Made by a program: the position numbers and the translations under genes. Shown here piece by piece: positions 6,177-7,776 of a DNA stretch of 7,776 bases. Position 1 is the stretch's first letter; every line of letters starts with the position of its first letter. The notes under the pieces are model-generated. The model was given only the letters and a program-made list of their open reading frames with translations. It was not told the DNA's origin and ran no database searches. Source of the DNA: Salaquimonas sp. GTDB taxonomy: Bacteria; Pseudomonadota; Alphaproteobacteria; Rhizobiales; Rhizobiaceae. The stretch covers positions 1-7,776 of the forward strand of contig JAHEHW010000070.1 in the NCBI GenBank assembly GCA_024639745.1, given 5' to 3'.

Positions 6177-6443
6177 CTAGTTTAAATTTCCGGATTTTGG
6201 TGACACTGATTTGCTCTTAGAGCCTTTCAGATCATCCGATATCTTTTCTATCAACTTGGGAACAGACAGAGAATTACCGCTATCATCAGGATGCTGTTTG
6301 GCCCAATTATCAAGTTGGTCGTAAGCTATTTTTGACACTGTAACCTGAGTTTCGGTTTTTACTTTCTGCGGCACATACAACTTTGTCAATACAAGGCCCA
6401 AAATGATGATGCTCAATACAGTAATCGGCGGTGACAATTGCAT
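6177..6443 (-). CDS. Small membrane-anchored hypothetical protein
   Basis: An 88-residue protein with one strongly hydrophobic segment near the start (about residues 7-24, ITVLSIIILGLVLTKLYV) and a polar, Lys/Ser-rich remainder (KSKSVSPKSG near the end). By charge distribution it is probably a single-pass inner-membrane protein with its C-terminal part outside or a signal-anchor; there is no lipobox cysteine and no clear signal-peptidase site. The middle (VSKIAYDQLDNWAKQHPDDS, about 36-55) looks like an amphipathic helix. I do not recognise the family. The ATG at 6443 has TTGAGAGAT about 8 to 12 bases upstream, a fair binding site. Long gaps on both sides suggest it is transcribed alone; a hairpin follows the stop. 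Confidence 0.55.
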   Translation of the reverse strand: MQLSPPITVLSIIILGLVLTKLYVPQKVKTETQVTVSKIAYDQLDNWAKQHPDDSGNSLSVPKLIEKISDDLKGSKSKSVSPKSGNLN

Positions 6444-6596
6444 TTTGATTATCTCTCAAAGCTAGTATTGAAATTTACGGCGACCCAATCTGTTGATTTT
6501 TTCAACCGACAGTTAAAGCAAGCACCTTGAATAATCTGAATTCTAGCGCGGTTTCAAAACATTGACGACTTACCCACTTCAGAAACCCAAAAGCGC

Positions 6597-7199
6597 TCAA
6601 TTTAGGATGCAAGTATCGCCCTCTCTTGTGAAGGGCCGGTCACATTCCCAGTCATGCCCTGAATAGTCGATATGGCCGTTATCTGGAATTTCCAATGCAG
6701 TACAAAGCCCATTTTCGATCTTGAAACCTCGTTCGCATTTCCAGCCTCGGCCAAAAATACTATCCGTCAAAAAGCCGTTTTCAGGTACTTCGATTTCTTC
6801 ACATTTCTGATTGGTCTCTCTGAACCCACGGTCACATTCCCAGCGCGTAGCCGGGGCATTGAGATACGCGTTTTCTGGTATCAGCATCTTTTCACATTCG
6901 TCGGCAATCAGGACATAACCGCGTCTGCATACCCAACTATCTGAATATCGCATGTCGGATTGCAGGGCGTTTTCTGGAAGTGAAATCTCTTTGCAGCTAT
7001 CATCATCCTTGAAAAATCCAATATCACAATCCCAACCGCCTCCGTAGTCACGCGCGTTTGAATTATCAGGGATTGCCAATCCATCGATCAGATCTTCAGG
7101 GACTGTAGATTCATCAGCCATTGATGCGATTGGATAGCCAATTACCAGGAGAAGATAAGAGGACGCAAAAAGATGCCTCGAAAAGTGTATCTTGATCAA
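6597..7199 (-). CDS. Secreted protein with five W-x-C-x10-C repeat modules
   Basis: A 200-residue protein when started at the TTG at 7197-7199. That start has AGAGGATGAG about 7 bases upstream and gives a normal signal peptide: basic start (KIHFSRH), hydrophobic core (LFASSYLLLVIGYPIA) and likely cleavage after Ser-Met-Ala28. An upstream ATG at 7313 would bury this segment behind 38 extra polar residues. The mature part has five modules of 31-33 residues, each with [IVL]-P-[DE]-N, a short loop, then W-x-C-x10-C: Trp56/Cys58/Cys69, 89/91/102, 120/122/133, 153/155/166 and 184/186/197. All ten cysteines of the mature protein are in these pairs, so one disulfide per module is likely. Similar IP-N...W-C-RG[FY]...C repeats occur in uncharacterised bacterial exported proteins (recalled). 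The role is unknown; binding or surface attachment is a guess. Confidence 0.8.
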   Translation of the reverse strand: MIKIHFSRHLFASSYLLLVIGYPIASMADESTVPEDLIDGLAIPDNSNARDYGGGWDCDIGFFKDDDSCKEISLPENALQSDMRYSDSWVCRRGYVLIADECEKMLIPENAYLNAPATRWECDRGFRETNQKCEEIEVPENGFLTDSIFGRGWKCERGFKIENGLCTALEIPDNGHIDYSGHDWECDRPFTREGDTCILN

Positions 7200-7331
7200 A
7201 TTCTCATCCTCTGCTGCTCGGCATAATTGCAAGTCTCCTATTGATCTATCGAGGAGTGATCTGCCGCCGCGTCGGTTCGCTTGATTGCGTATTTTGCGGT
7301 TTGAAATTGACATGCGTCGCTTGCCTAATGG

Positions 7332-7676
7332 TCAGAGTTTCAGCTCTTCAAGACAGGCTTCGGCAATATCGCGATCCGGGTCTTCAGTTCCAGGCACCGT
7401 CGCCCAACCTGTTTCCATCAGGGCGCCGCGCCGCTGGTAGGTCGATGCGGCACGGATCGTTGCCAGTTTGGCCACACGCTCCGTGTCGGTTCGGGCTATG
7501 TCAAGGCAGACTGGAACCATCGCCGTAACCAGCTTGTCATGCGCCATGGTCGAGGCCATCTTTTCTGCGGTTCCGCCAGTTACCCAACCACCCCAAGTGA
7601 AGCCAATCACGCCAAAACTGATTGCTCCGACAATGGCACCATAGATGCCGGGCTTGAGCCATTCGGGAGTATTCAT
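7332..7676 (-). CDS. Conserved hypothetical membrane-anchored protein
   Basis: A 114-residue protein with a Gly-rich hydrophobic segment (about residues 11-31, IYGAIVGAISFGVIGFTWGG) followed by WVTGGTAEKMA and a soluble C-terminal part with two cysteines (Cys57 in VPVCLDIAR, Cys108 in IAEACLEEL) and the stretch ASTYQRRGALMETGWATVPG (77-96). I recall close relatives as conserved hypothetical proteins in rhizobia and other Hyphomicrobiales; no function is known. It is probably a single-pass inner-membrane protein with the C-terminal part in the periplasm. The ATG at 7676 has CAGGAGGAC with 7-base spacing, the best ribosome binding site in the right half. The gene is visibly more GC-rich than its left neighbours, so it may be core genome beyond the island. 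It ends 132 bases before the repeat-module gene. Confidence 0.82.
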   Translation of the reverse strand: MNTPEWLKPGIYGAIVGAISFGVIGFTWGGWVTGGTAEKMASTMAHDKLVTAMVPVCLDIARTDTERVAKLATIRAASTYQRRGALMETGWATVPGTEDPDRDIAEACLEELKL

Positions 7677-7776
7677 TTCAAGTCCTCCTGCGGAGAGAGC
7701 GCCGCTTCGCTGTTTCTAAGTATCTAGATTGCGATCACGGTCGAGCACACGATTAATACGGCCCGCGCAGATCAAA

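Larger units (their letters stand above)
4306..7331. mobile_element. Probable decayed genomic island inserted at tRNA-Thr
   Basis: The stretch begins at the 3' end of a tRNA gene, has an integrase N-terminus pointing away from that tRNA as its first reading frame, is visibly richer in A/T than the core genes to its left, is loosely packed, and holds mostly unfamiliar genes. These are standard signs of a tRNA-targeted integrative element. Against an intact element: the integrase is broken and I found no second copy of the tRNA 3' end in the window. The right limit is placed before the GC-richer gene at 7332-7676 only as a guess; the element could be longer or already partly deleted. Confidence 0.4.

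Noticed and set aside
6672..6944. 90-codon open frame on the plus strand
   Set aside because: It is antisense to the cysteine-repeat gene, whose regular modules show which strand is coding.
4309..7331. CRISPR array, toxin-antitoxin pair or other defence module in the accessory region
   Set aside because: No regularly spaced repeats, no paired small overlapping genes with known toxin motifs, and no nuclease, ATPase or methyltransferase motifs were seen.

Overview
The window looks like a piece of an alphaproteobacterial chromosome, most likely from the order Hyphomicrobiales (rhizobia and relatives). The reason is the block murA - DUF2948 - hisD - UPF0262 - low-molecular-weight phosphatase, read leftward on the minus strand, which from memory is a familiar core gene order in that group. 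No species can be named from the sequence alone.

Layout. Positions 1-4055 are core genome, all on the minus strand: the first 20 codons of a phosphatase-like gene cut by the left edge, a UPF0262 protein, hisD (histidine biosynthesis, last two steps), a DUF2948 protein, murA (first committed step of peptidoglycan synthesis) and a small very basic protein. Start/stop spacing is tight (ATGA overlap at 58-61, 16 bases between the DUF2948 gene and hisD), so murA to the phosphatase could be one transcript; a sigma70-like promoter candidate lies about 75 bases before murA. A complete tRNA-Thr(GGT) follows on the plus strand at 4234-4308.

Right of the tRNA the DNA changes character: it is visibly richer in A/T, spacing is loose, and most genes are unfamiliar. 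The first thing after the tRNA is the N-terminal end of a tyrosine-recombinase (integrase) gene with a good ribosome binding site, whose recognisable part stops after about 39 codons. This is the classic arrangement of an element inserted at the 3' end of a tRNA gene, here decayed. Further right, all on the minus strand, are a transglutaminase-like cysteine protein that has Ser where a catalytic His is expected, a short orphan reading frame overlapping it by ATGA, a small DUF2188-like protein, a small membrane-anchored protein, and a secreted protein built of five W-x-C-x10-C modules. The last gene (7332-7676), a conserved membrane-anchored hypothetical protein with a strong ribosome binding site and more GC-rich sequence, may mark the return to ordinary chromosome.

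How the genes work together: the left half supplies housekeeping functions (cell wall precursor, histidine). The right half reads as accessory cargo with one enzyme fold and several small membrane or secreted proteins of unknown role. I see no CRISPR array, toxin-antitoxin pair, restriction system or other clear defence system. Nothing here proves a new system; the most distinctive items are the five-module cysteine-rich protein and the transglutaminase with its altered triad.
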